DNA of 45,218 bases. Origin: Penium margaritaceum. Lineage: Eukaryota > Streptophyta > Zygnematophyceae > Desmidiales > Peniaceae. Numbering within the stretch: position 1 is the first letter of the stretch; the number at the start of each line of letters is the position of its first letter. Shown here one piece after another: positions 33,482 through 43,318 of this stretch. Made by a program: the position numbers and the translations under genes. The notes below the pieces were generated by a model. It was given only the letters and a program-made list of their open reading frames with translations, searched no databases and was not told the origin of the DNA. The stretch covers positions 44,453 through 89,670 of the forward strand of contig SZWC01009448.1 of the NCBI GenBank assembly GCA_023375785.1, in the 5' to 3' direction.

Positions 33482-34060
33482 TGTTGGTTATTGTCACGAA
33501 CACACGCAAGTGCCCTCTTGTCTCCATTCACACACACATCTCACCACTGCAGGTGATTAATCTGGATTAAGGCTACATGGTGCAAGACTGTGGTGCAGCA
33601 TGAAGAACACAGAGGATGTGCCTCCCTCAAGCTGCCAAGTTGTGGCTTCAGCACCAGTCTTGTCGCATGCCTTAGTTTAGTAATGCACTCATACTAAAAG
33701 GGGATACAACTTGTGGGAATGCATGCCTGTTAGTTGATTGCATGCTTGCATGTTCCTAGAGTGGTGAACCGGGTTGCTGATCCCTTGGGACCACACGTCC
33801 GGCTTGTGCCGAAGTGTGAGAAACCGCCTGGAGCTCGTTCGCTCCAGGGTCGGGTTCGATCCCTGGGTGGCGTCCGGGCCCCACGACGATAGCCTCGCGT
33901 GGGTGGCCCGGTCAACTGGCTCTCACCACCTCGCTCACACTCACTCTCGCTAATCTAGCTGTGACTCTATTTTTCTAAGTCGTGAGCGTTCCCCGATCCA
34001 TGGCGTATTCTGTTGCTTGTCATCTACTTCCTTGCTAGCACAGCAACTGCGCCTACCTAC
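33482..34060 (+). repeat. 5' LTR of B
   Basis: 579 bp starting TGTTGGTTATTGTCACG; it ends at CCTACCTAC just before PBS TGGTATCAGAG, so the 3' edge is not the usual CA. Inside it, GGTTCGATCCC near 33,852 matches a pol III B-box, preceded by a stem CCTGGAGC/GCTCCAGG. A tRNA-derived insertion is possible but no clear A-box is seen. Confidence 0.8.
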
Positions 34061-34071
34061 TGGTATCAGAG
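34061..34071 (+). other. Primer-binding site of B
   Basis: TGGTATCAGAG, 11 nt complementary to the 3' end of initiator tRNA-Met; the next base departs from the family-A site. Confidence 0.85.
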
Positions 34072-34350
34072 TAGGAGGGCTGTCCCTCCCGCCGCGACGT
34101 CCTGGGACCTCATGAACCTCATGCGCTAAGCGCCTGGTGATTCCCCATAAGCCACAGTGCGAGACAGCGGCGGCCTAAGCAGCAGCAGCAGCAGCGGCGG
34201 TCATTCTGTACAGCCGCTTGCATAACACTCGTGCATCTCAGCACGAGGTCTGGGCAGCTTAGGCAGCAACAACAGGTGCCACTCTGAGCAGCTTCTCATA
34301 TCGAGCGACGGGCAACCCCGCTCAAGCCACTGCATAGGGCCGTGGCGGAC

Positions 34351-34800
34351 CAAGCAACAGCAGCAGCAGCGTAAGTGACGGTCTAACGTCACACTGGCAG
34401 ATCTGAGAGCGAGATCGCAGCAGCTTGGACATCAGCAGCGGCCGCCACTCTGGGCAGCCGCTGTCATCAACCGACTGGTGATTCCGAGGCTTGGGCCATG
34501 GCGAACCAAGCAACAGCAGCAGCAGCATAGGTGACAATCTAATGTCACACTCACAGATCTGAGTGCGAGACCGCAGCAGCTTGGACATCAGCAGCGGCCG
34601 CCACTCTGGGCAGCCACTGTCATCAACCGACTGGTGATTCCGAGGCGTGGGCCATGGCGGACCAAGCAACAACAGCAGCAGCGTAGGTGTCGGTCTAGAC
34701 CGCCGCAGCTTGGACAGCAGCAGCAGCCGCTACTCTGGGGAGCCGCTGGCGTCGACGGACGGGGAACCCTAACCTGCCACAACATAAGGCCGTAGCGACC
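34351..34800 (+). repeat. 156-bp tandem repeat in the B leader
   Basis: Units starting CAAGCAACAGCAGCAG begin at 34,351, 34,507 and 34,663, and a further partial start lies at 34,801. The first two units are 156 bp and the third is shortened to 138 bp. A more diverged unit may precede from about 34,170. Each unit includes GCAGCTTGGACATCAGCAGC. Minus-strand frames across it give repeated peptides that are shadows. Confidence 0.8.
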
Positions 34801-34866
34801 CAAGCAACAGCAGCAGCGGTCATGCCTTGCAGCCGCTTGGGCTCAGCCGCTTAGCCGCTTGGCACG

Positions 34867-35691
34867 AGAAGCAACTTAGGTAGCAGCCTGGGCAGCCGCA
34901 GCAGCCGCCACTCTGTGCAACTGCTGCTCTCACAGCCGTGATCTCAGCCCCAATCCTGCAGAGGTGGCAGTCTGGGCAGCCGCAGCATCCGCCGCTCTGT
35001 GCAACCGCTGCTCTCACAGCCGTGACCTTAGCCCCAACCCTGCAGCCAGACTTGAACCCAGCGTGCTCTCAGCCACCGCGGGCTGCCCCGAGGCAGCCCA
35101 TCAATCTGTACACTGGCGTCTCCACCTGAGATCGAGCCAGCACCTCCGTCGTCAACAGTGGCTCAGGACGGTGCAAACACTGACGAGGAGCTTGCATACT
35201 ACGAGGAGAGAGGGGAGAGAGAGGTGTGGTCGAGGGTGCGTCGCAGCAGTCCGGGGTATCATCCCGGTGAAGACTACGNAGAAGCAACTTAGGTAGCAGC
35301 CTGGGCAGCCGCAGCAGCCGCCACTCTGTGCAACTGCTGCTCTCACAGCCGTGATCTCAGCCCCAATCCTGCAGAGGTGGCAGTCTGGGTAGCCGCAGCA
35401 TCCGCCGCTCTGTGCAACCGCTGCTCTCACAGCCGTGACCTTAGCCCCAACCCTGCAGCCAGACTTGAACCCAGCGTGCTCTCAGCCACCGCGGGCTGCC
35501 CCGAGGCAGCCCATCAATCTGTACACTGGCGTCTCCACCTGAGATCGAGCCAGCACCTCCGTCGTCAACAGTGGCTCAGGACGGTGCAAACACTGACGAG
35601 GAGCTTGCATACTACGAGGAGAGAGGGGAGAGAGAGGTGTGGTCGAGGGTGCGTCGCAGCAGTCCGGGGTCTCATCCCGGTGAAGACTACG
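34867..35691. other. Unmerged assembly overlap around N 35,279
   Basis: 34,867-35,278 recurs after the N at 35,279 with about two base differences (GGGCAGCC versus GGGTAGCC; GGTATCAT versus GGTCTCAT). It is an assembly duplicate, so the true B leader is about 410 bp shorter. Confidence 0.9.
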
Positions 35692-35828
35692 ATCCCGCTG
35701 ATCACTACGCATGGGCGGACGCGAGGGACTACGCAACGCGCTGTCAATCAGCCGACGACGACACGCCAACGTCGCTGAACCATTCGGCAACAGCACCACA
35801 AAACAGCCACCGACCTCTTCACTCTCTG

Positions 35829-36386
35829 GTAAGACCACCCATTTCCCATAGGATGCGACCGCAACACCGCCGTTCTGTTCCTCGTGGTGCAACTCCACCT
35901 GCTGCAGCGGCAGCATCTGAGGCCTCCGCTCCGCGTCGTGCTGCATCCCCAACCACATCTGCTGCAGAGCCCATTCCGTCCCTTGACATTCTCTCAGCAT
36001 TGCTGGCTATCCTTTCGTCCAGCGCTGCCGTTGCCACTACCCCAGCAGCCACAGCACTCTCCAATGCACTTGGCTCTGCTGACATCTCCACAACACAGGC
36101 AGTCTCTCTGTCATCCACATCATCATCAGTCACTCGGCATCTACAACTTTTGATTTTGATCGCTGCTGTCGTCGTCGCTCTGTCAGGTGCAGCTCTGACA
36201 GGTGTAGCCTGCTTCGTCGTCACCACATCGTCCTTTGTCGCAGCCGTCTCCTCCTCAGCTGCTGCAGCACTGCCACCACTGTTCTCTCTGCACCGCAGTG
36301 CGTGGTGAGCCTGCCTTTCTTGTACCTCCGCACTCTTTGCCTTCCCTGTGTTGGCGTGTTCGTGCGTTCAGGTTGTTGCCTTGCAG
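35829..36386 (+). other. Candidate leader intron in B
   Basis: CTCTG|GTAAGA at 35,829 is a good 5' splice site. TTGCCTTGCAG ending at 36,386, after a pyrimidine-rich stretch, is a good 3' splice site about 95 nt before the gag ATG. Splicing would remove 558 nt containing an upstream ATG frame. This is a motif-based guess only. Confidence 0.3.
35853..36308 (+). CDS. Leader ORF of B with a hydrophobic segment, doubtful
   Basis: ATG 35,853 (MRPQHRRS) opens 151 codons to a TGA at 36,306. The product is Ala/Ser-rich with one strong hydrophobic stretch (LQLLILIAAVVVALSGAALT, then GVACFVV) that could cross a membrane. I recognise no family. It lies upstream of gag in the leader, overlaps the candidate intron, and the sequence is compositionally biased, so it may be chance. 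Family A leaders have no equivalent. Confidence 0.2.
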   Translation: MRPQHRRSVPRGATPPAAAAASEASAPRRAASPTTSAAEPIPSLDILSALLAILSSSAAVATTPAATALSNALGSADISTTQAVSLSSTSSSVTRHLQLLILIAAVVVALSGAALTGVACFVVTTSSFVAAVSSSAAAALPPLFSLHRSAW

Positions 36387-36440
36387 CGCACTTTCAACAC
36401 CGATCTTTTACTTCCCACGCCCACTCGGGCAAGGGAAACT

Positions 36441-36461
36441 CTGCCGAAATTCTTTCGGCAG
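36441..36461 (+). other. Perfect hairpin just before B gag
   Basis: CTGCCGAAA and TTTCGGCAG form a 9-bp stem with loop TTC, ending 18 nt before the gag ATG. The stem and its upstream flank are shared with the minus-strand element at 8,650-8,700. Its position next to the start suggests translation control or packaging; both are inference. Confidence 0.6.
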
Positions 36462-36479
36462 CGTCACGTCGCTGGCACA

Positions 36480-39400
36480 ATGCCAGTTGACGATGACCAA
36501 TACACAGCGCTGCAGGCTGAGCTTCAGCGTGAGCGCACTGCATTACAGGCAACTCTCAGTGCTCAGCGGGCTGCTGAGGAAAAACTTAAGGCTGAGCAGG
36601 CTGATCAAGAGACATTCGCCGACCACATTGCTGACTTGGTTCTGAATCGCCTGCAGCCAACACTGCGCAGCACTCAGTCCGCTAGCATTGCTGCCGCTTT
36701 TTCCACTTCTCCCGCTTCCGCTTCCACTGCCGCTGGCACATCTACCTCTGATCCACTTGCAGTCGCTGCAGCTGCTGGCGCTGCTGCAGCCAAAGCGCTT
36801 GCCTCAACAGTGCAACGCAAGCCTGACTTTGATTCCACTCCACCTCACTTCACACCCAGTCTCACCTTTCACTCTTGGGAGGTTCGTTTTAGTGCCTGGG
36901 CGCAAGGAAAACAACTCTGGGAATACTACCATGCACCAAATCCCTCTGTTGTCCCACCTTTTGTGCCTGTCGATTCTGAGTCAGCGCGAGCAGTCCGAGC
37001 CCTCATTCGCGCTGGACCAGATGATCTCACTGATGAGATTGGATCATACAATGCTGACACTGCACGCCGCACTCCCGTTGACCCGGTCGGGGCTTATGCC
37101 CTGATCAAGCGGCGCACGACAGTCACTGGTCACGCGGCACAGAGCGTCCTCACCGTCCAGTTCAACACGCTCTCCATGCGTGCTGACGAGACTGCTGACG
37201 CCTACTGGGCTCNCGCCTGCTGCGTGACCTCGGCAAAGCCGCCCCAGGCCAACTCCCCGCTGTCCTCTCCATCGTCAACGGTCTCATCCCTGAACTCAGC
37301 GACATCTTTCGCGAAGTGAAGGCCACAGAGTTGGAGCGTCTGGCGGCAATGCCTGTTCCCGCTGACGCACCCCCTGGGATTGGGGCTTTGTGGGAGTTTA
37401 CCTCCCAGCGCCTCACTGACTGGTGGAGCTCCTTGCAGAACAAACGCATCCACCGTGCAGCTGTTGCAGCAGCGACCACCGCACTTCCCTCCTCCTCTAC
37501 CTCATCAGCCTCCAGCTTATCCTCTGTCTCCACCTTTACTACCACCGCCACTCCCCTTGCTTCCCAAGGAAGTGGGCGTGGTGGAGGCGGCAACAAAGGT
37601 AAAGGCAGAGGAGGTGGCTCTGGCGGTGGAGGACAGGGGAAAGGGGGAAAAGGCCGCGGTTCTGATAGCACAGCATCTCACTCCTCCTCCTCCAGCATTG
37701 TCACTTGCTGGAACTGTGGCGCCGCTGGTCATGCAGCGCCCAAGTGCCCTGAACCACCAGATGATGCACGCCTGGCCTCAGCCATGCGTGCAAACTGGGC
37801 ACGCTCTTCAGGGTCAGGTGGAGGCTCTGCCCGCTCCTCCACCTCCGCGGGGTCCAGTCGTAGCTCCACGCACACGTCTTCACCATCCCCTGCAGCAGCT
37901 GCCTACAGCACTGTCCTCTCTGCACCTTCTCCACCTACACCCTGGGGTTGGCCCCCAGGATTTGGAGGTCCTGTCTACTTCGGGCCTCCTTCCGGCTTCT
38001 ACTCACCTCCACCATGGGCGTCCCGCACTCCTGGTCCCCAGCCACATACCTCCACCGCACTCATCACCGGACCCCCTGAGGACGAGCGCCAGTTGGACTC
38101 TGCGCTCTCTCACGCCATCCACCAGCGTCACCTCCGTGATCAGGGAGGTGAGAGTGTACGTTCAGTCGAGGAGGACCTTGCGTGTGCTGTTGACTTGTCT
38201 CTTCGTGGACCCCCCTCCGGTCATGTTCAGGGGTGTCCCCCAGATGATGTCCCATGGATTGAGGATTGGCAGTCGTACAGTCTCCCTTGTTGCCTTGCTG
38301 CTTGTGGCCAGCGTCTCTTTCCACGTTCTGCCATCGCTGCTGTGAGTCGTGACCCTGCGTCTGTCCGTATGACGGGTGGCTTCTGGATCCTTGATTCAGG
38401 AGCCACCCACCATATGACTTCCTGTCGTTCAGCGTTTGTGTCGTTGGGTCCTGTTGGTTCTGTTCGCTTTGTGCGCACTGGCTCTGGCCACCTTCTCCCT
38501 GTACAGGGGGTCGGTGTCGTCCGCTTCGTTGGCCCTGGGGGGGAGCTCTTCCTCCCTGACGTTCTCTATGTGCCTGCTCTTGAGCTCAGTCTGCTGTCTG
38601 TTACGACTCTCGACGACCAGGGCATGGACTTCTCATCCAGCCGTGGTGTTGCCTCTGTCATGCATCGCAGCACTGGTCGTGTCTTACTGCGAGGCACTCG
38701 CTGTGACCGTCTGTTCCGCGTACCCTCGTTTGCACCTCATCCCTCCACGACTGCTCTTGTTCATGTGGCCCGTTCCCTCACTCCTGCACATGCACAGTTG
38801 CTCCATCGTCGTCTCTGTCACATTCACACTGCTGCCATTGACAGTCTGCTTCGGGACATGCCTGCAAATGGCCTTGATGCCGACACGTTCCCTGCACCCT
38901 GCCCCACTGACTGTCTCGACTGTGCTCAAGGCAAAATGCATCGCTCCCCATTCTCCACTTCTGAGTCTCGCACGTCTCACCCACTTGATCTCCTACACGC
39001 TGATGTCATGGGACCCCTTGCCCATGACGCCCTTGNGCCGGCTCAAAGTCTTTCGCTGTGACCGCGGGGGCGAGTTCATGGGTCCCACCGCTCGCTTCCT
39101 CACCTCTCGTGGGGTGTGTATGGAGCCCTCGGCACCTTACACACCCCAGCAGAACGGTGTCTCGGAACGCTGGAATCGCACCCTCGCTGATGGAGTTCGT
39201 ACTCTCCTCAGCGAGTCCTCACTCTCGTCCGTCTTTTCATTCGAGGCCATGTGCTACATGACCTGGGTATGGAACCGTGTTCCCCACGGTCCCCTTCCCC
39301 GCCACATCACCCCCTTTGAGCGCTGGTATGGCCGCCGTGCTGACCTTCGCCTGGCTCGTGTCTGGGGCTGTGTGGCTGCTGTCTGGTTGCCGGAGGACTC

Positions 39401-42136
39401 TCGTGATGGCAAGCTGAGTCCTCGTGCGCGCCTCTGCACGTTTCTTGGCGTCTCTGCCATGTCTAAGGCGTGGCGTTTCTGGGACCCCGACCGTTCCCGT
39501 GTCATCGAGTCGCGTGACGCTCTCTTCTTTGAGGATGTCTTTCCCCGTGACCTGTCCCATGTCCCACCTCCGTCGTCTCTCTCCTCGCTTTGTCGGCTTG
39601 GGGGGGATGGGTCTCTTCCAGCCTCCGATCTCCGTGCATTCACGTCTTCTCCTCAGACAGCGTCCCCTGTTGTCACTCCTCCGGACAGTGACGAGGACTC
39701 AGTCTCCTCCGGGTCAGAGGCCTCAGCCCCCTCCCCGGAGTCCGAGTCACCCTGGTCCTCAGCCGGCAGTCCTGTGCCCTTGTCGTCTACCGCCATCCCC
39801 GAGTCCTCACACTCGGCACCCACTCCCGCACAGTCCACTGCTCGCTCCACTTCCACCTCATCCCCGGGCCCTGCAGTTTCTCCGGTGCTTGACACCACTG
39901 CAGGCAGTGAGCCTCAGGCTCGGCCCCCTTGCCCAGAGCCTTATACTCGTGGGGGGAGACTTCGTGCTCTTCCCTCCTCTCAGCCCTCCTCCTCTAGGGC
40001 GCCTACTGAGGCTCTCCTGGCAGGCTCATCCACTGCCTCTCAGCGAGCCACTCGCTCTAGAGCCACACCCTCCACAGCTGGTCCGTCAGCGCGCCCCACC
40101 GGCCTTGACGCACTGGGCCTATCTGTAAGTGTCGTGCACCCAAACTCTGCAGTTGGCTATGCTCTTGTAGCCCACGAGTTTCACAATGCTCTTGGGTCTT
40201 CCGTCGCTGGTTATGTCGTCGCATGCTTTGCGGCCGCTGGCCTCCCTGCTCTCCCTCCTGAGCCCACCACTGTCCAGTAGGCTCGTGAGGCAGCAGACGC
40301 TGACCTCTGGGAGAAGGCCATGCAGGAGGAGCTCACAGCCCTCCAAGATCATGGATTCTTCGAACTGGTGGATCTGCCTGCAGGTCGCAAGGCAGTCTCC
40401 GCCCGATGGGTCCTTCGGCGCAAGCTGAAGCCCGATGGAACTGTCGACCGGTACAAGGCACGTCTCACAGCAAAGGAATTCTCCCAGATCCCCGGCGTTG
40501 ACTTTGATGAGACCTTTGCTCCGGTCGGGAGATACACCACGGCTCGAGCACTCTTAAGTCTCGTCGCCCAGCACGACTGGGAACTGGAGCAGATGGATGT
40601 CAACAACGCCTTCCTGCACGGGAAGCTCGATGAGGAGATCTACATGATCCAGCTCCCTGGCTTCACTGATGGCAAAAGCAAGGTCTGGAGACTGCGCAAG
40701 GCCCTCTACGGGCTCAAGCAGTCTCCGCGATGCTGGAACATGGAGATCTCCTCGACTCTCGAGCGGGGAGGCTACCGTCGCAGCACGGTCGATCCAGCAC
40801 TCTTCTTGAGCGATCCCTCAGAGCCGTTCGTTGCAGTGTTGGTCTATGTTGATGACCTGCTCATTGCCTCGCCCAGCCCGGCAGCTGTCCAGTCAGTGAA
40901 GGGTCTGCTGCAGTCTGTGTACAAGATGAAGGACCTAGGTCCTGCACGCGTGTTTTTGGGGATGGAGCTTGAGCGTGATCGTCAGTGTCGCACCCTGCAC
41001 GTGCACCAATCCGCGTACATCCGCACGCTGGGGGAGCGGTTCGCTCCCCTGCTCGCAGACGTTCCCACCGCGTCCACACCAATGACTCCAACAGGTCAGC
41101 GTCTGCTGAAGTCGTTGGACACAGCACAGCTGGGCGAGCCAGTCGATGTCACCGACTACCTTAGTGTTGTCGGCTCCCTCATGTATCTCGCCACCACCAC
41201 TAGGGCAGATGTGGCCTTTGCGGTCAACTTCCTTGCCCAGTTCTCGCAGCAGCCTCGGCAGAAGCATCTCGAGGTCGCACTGCGCGTCGTCCGCTACGCG
41301 TTGTCCACTGCACGCGTAGGACTCTGCTACCGTGCTCAGCCCTCTGTAGTCGTTGACGGCTACACAGACAGCGACTGGGCACATGACACAGATGCTCGCA
41401 GCCGCACTGGTTACATCTTTCTCGTCGGGGGGACTGCAGTCTCCTGGAAGAGTGGAAAACAGGGTTGTGTTGCNTCGGCTCCCTCATGTATCTCGCCACC
41501 ACCACTAGGGCAGATGTGGCCTTTGCGGTCAACTTCCTTGCCCAGTTCTCGCAGCAGCCTCGGCAGAAGCATCTCGAGGCCGCACTGCGCGTCGTCCGCT
41601 ACGCGTTGTCCACTGCACGCGTAGGACTCTGCTACCGTGCTCAGCCCTCTGTAGTCGTTGACGGCTACACAGACAGCGACTGGGCACATGACACAGATGC
41701 TCGCAGCCGCACTGGTTACATCTTTCTCGTCGGGGGGACTGCAGTCTCCTGGAAGAGTGGAAAACAGGGTTGTGTTGCGAGGAGCTCAAGTGAGGCAGAG
41801 TATGTGGCACTGGGTGCAGGTACGTGTGAGAGTGTGTGGTTGTCCCGCTTGTTGCAGCAGTTGCGTGTTCCCATTCATTGCATCACCCTGCGCTGTGACA
41901 ACCAGAGTGCGAAGGCAATCGCTGAGCACGATGGCATGCATCACTCTCGCACTAAGTACATCAACATTGAGCATCACTTTGTACGCGAGCGCATTGCTAC
42001 TGGTGAAGTTCAGGTCGTCTGGGTCGACACTCGTCAACAGCGTGCAGACTTTCTCACCAAAGCGCTCAGCAGTGGAATGTTCAAAGCGGCCGTGCATGCT
42101 GTTAGCTTGCTGCGCTCTCGTGATGCCGTTAGTTGA
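36480..42136 (+). CDS. B gag-pol polyprotein, nearly intact
   Basis: ATG 36,480 (MPVDDDQYTALQ) starts gag, with a likely coiled coil (LQAELQRERTALQATLSAQR) and a capsid-like region (FHSWEVRFSAWAQ). Then come a canonical CX2CX4HX4C knuckle at 37,706-37,747 (CWNCGAAGHAAPKC), protease DSGA at 38,393-38,404, HHCC (LLHRRLCHIH, CLDC), integrase core (HADVMGP, FRCDRGGEF, PQQNGVSERWNR), Ser/Pro-rich linker, RT with YVDD at 40,845-40,856 and RNase H (GYTDSDW, QRADFLTKAL) to TGA 42,134. Single Ns at 37,213 and 39,036 cause apparent frame changes; the second has lost about 45-50 codons of integrase. 41,170-41,778 is an assembly duplicate. TAG at 40,278, before RT, is the only visible stop. Confidence 0.88.
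41170..41778. other. Unmerged assembly overlap around N 41,474
   Basis: 41,170-41,473 and 41,475-41,778 are the same RT/RNase H segment starting TCGGCTCCCTCATGTATCTC, with one visible difference (CGAGGTCGC versus CGAGGCCGC). The duplicated domain is an artefact. Confidence 0.92.
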
Positions 42137-42211
42137 TGTGATCCCTGTGCTGTCTACCTCGTTCCATGTTTTGTGTGTGTGAGGCATGTTCGCCTGTGGG
42201 TCATGGGGGAG

Positions 42212-42518
42212 TGTTGGTTATTGTCACGAACACACGCAAGTGCCCTCTTGTCTCCATTCACACACACATCTCACCACTGCAGGTGATTAATCTGGATTAA
42301 GGCTACATGGTGCAAGACTGTGGTGCAGCATGAAGAACACAGAGGATGTGCCTCCCTCAAGCTGCCAAGTTGTGGCTTCAGCACCAGTCTTGTCGCATGC
42401 CTTAGTTTAGTAATGCACTCATACTAAAAGGGGATACAACTTGTGGGAATGCATGCCTGTTAGTTGATTGCATGCTTGCATGTTCCTAGAGTGGTGAACC
42501 GGGTTGCTGATCCCTTGG
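42212..42518 (+). repeat. 3' LTR of B, truncated by an N join
   Basis: 307 bp matching 33,482-33,788 without a difference that I can find; it stops at the single N (42,519). The missing 270 bp or so, and the rest of LTR5, are not in the assembly. Confidence 0.9.
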
Positions 42519-42519
42519 N

Positions 42520-42672
42520 TGGTGGCCATTCGTTCTGTTGGGCTTCGCCCCGTGCGTGACAGTGGTTGAGTGTGGGATGTACGTTGGCGTCTCATCTGTC
42601 TGTGTCACTCACTATGTGGTTGTACCAGTGCTGCACGCGTATGGACATGCGTACCATCGGGTCATGGGGGAG
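42520..42672 (+). other. A1 tail and polypurine tract before LTR6
   Basis: It starts TGGTGGCCATTCGTTCTGTT, the end of RNase H coding, and runs to GGGTCATGGGGGAG. It duplicates the A1 sequence at 18,073-18,205 but with an intact polypurine tract, so it is the right-hand part of A1 after the nested insertions. Confidence 0.75.
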
Positions 42673-43313
42673 TGTTGTGCTTTGTGCCGTTCCTGTACAG
42701 TTTACTGTGACCACTCGGCCGTGTCCATACTCGTGCAGATCCCTGAGGCAGGCGGCCCTGGTGACACCGGCGCGACGACAGGCGGCGGACTACCCGCCTG
42801 GAGCTGACCGACCACTGTTCCAGAGCCCCAGATGTCACCGGGACTCCTTGCTGTGCCTTCTACGTCTTGCAGGCGCCTTTCGGCGGACTGGGCATGAGGC
42901 CCATTTGCATGTTTTTGCATTGTATACTCGCTGTCAGTCGATGGATGCATGCATGTGACCAGTCGCTGTGTCCGTCTTTTGATTCTGCACGTCTAGGTTC
43001 ATACGGCGTAGGATTCTGACATGTGTGCGCAGAGTTACGGCCAAAACAGTGGTTTTGGGCCGGTTTTAGGACAGCTCTTGGACTGCCGCGTGCGACACCC
43101 GCCGTGCGCCGCAGCAGGTATTTATGCCCTGGAACTGTCAGTTGTCATCTCCCTCTGCATATGCTATATTGAAGCATTCTGACACTGTGTCCTGTGTCTC
43201 CTAGCCAAACCCTTGCCGTTGTGTGTACGACGTGTGACTGTCGTCACCGTCCGACCAGGCACTGACGCCCGGTCAACGGCTGTGTTGCTAGGAAGCTTCT
43301 ACGCACTTTCTCA
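42673..43313 (+). repeat. LTR6, 3' LTR of A1
   Basis: 641 bp, TGTTGTGCTTTG to CACTTTCTCA, preceded by a polypurine tract and followed by CACAC. Its nearest partner is LTR1. Confidence 0.88.
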
Positions 43314-43318
43314 CACAC
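43314..43318. repeat. Right target-site duplication CACAC of A1
   Basis: Matches the 5 bp before LTR1; see 10,863-10,867. Confidence 0.65.

Larger units (their letters stand above)
33482..42518 (+). mobile_element. Copia element B, youngest insertion
   Basis: B consists of a 5' LTR (33,482-34,060), PBS 34,061, a leader of about 2.4 kb, gag-pol 36,480-42,136, polypurine tract TCATGGGGGAG and a 3' LTR starting 42,212 but cut by the N at 42,519. The visible 307 bp of the 3' LTR appear identical to the 5' LTR, so insertion was recent. It shares domain order with family A but differs in LTR, leader, knuckle spacing and protein sequence. Its location inside LTR5 makes it later than A2. Confidence 0.9.
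10868..43313 (+). mobile_element. Copia element A1, outermost member of the nest
   Basis: A1 consists of LTR1 (10,868-11,508), an internal region to 18,206, a tail at 42,520-42,672 and LTR6 (42,673-43,313). The intervening A2, A3 and B are later insertions. LTR1 and LTR6 share CGCCTGGAG, GACACTGTGTCCTG and GGTCAACGGC where the other LTRs differ, are both 641 bp, end CTTTCTCA, and are flanked by CACAC. I count by eye about 18 differences between them. Its gag-pol is disabled by several stops and frameshifts. Confidence 0.75.

Noticed and set aside
34322..34672. Minus-strand frame with a repeated about 50-residue peptide
   Set aside because: It is the shadow of the 156-bp leader repeat on the opposite strand of element B.
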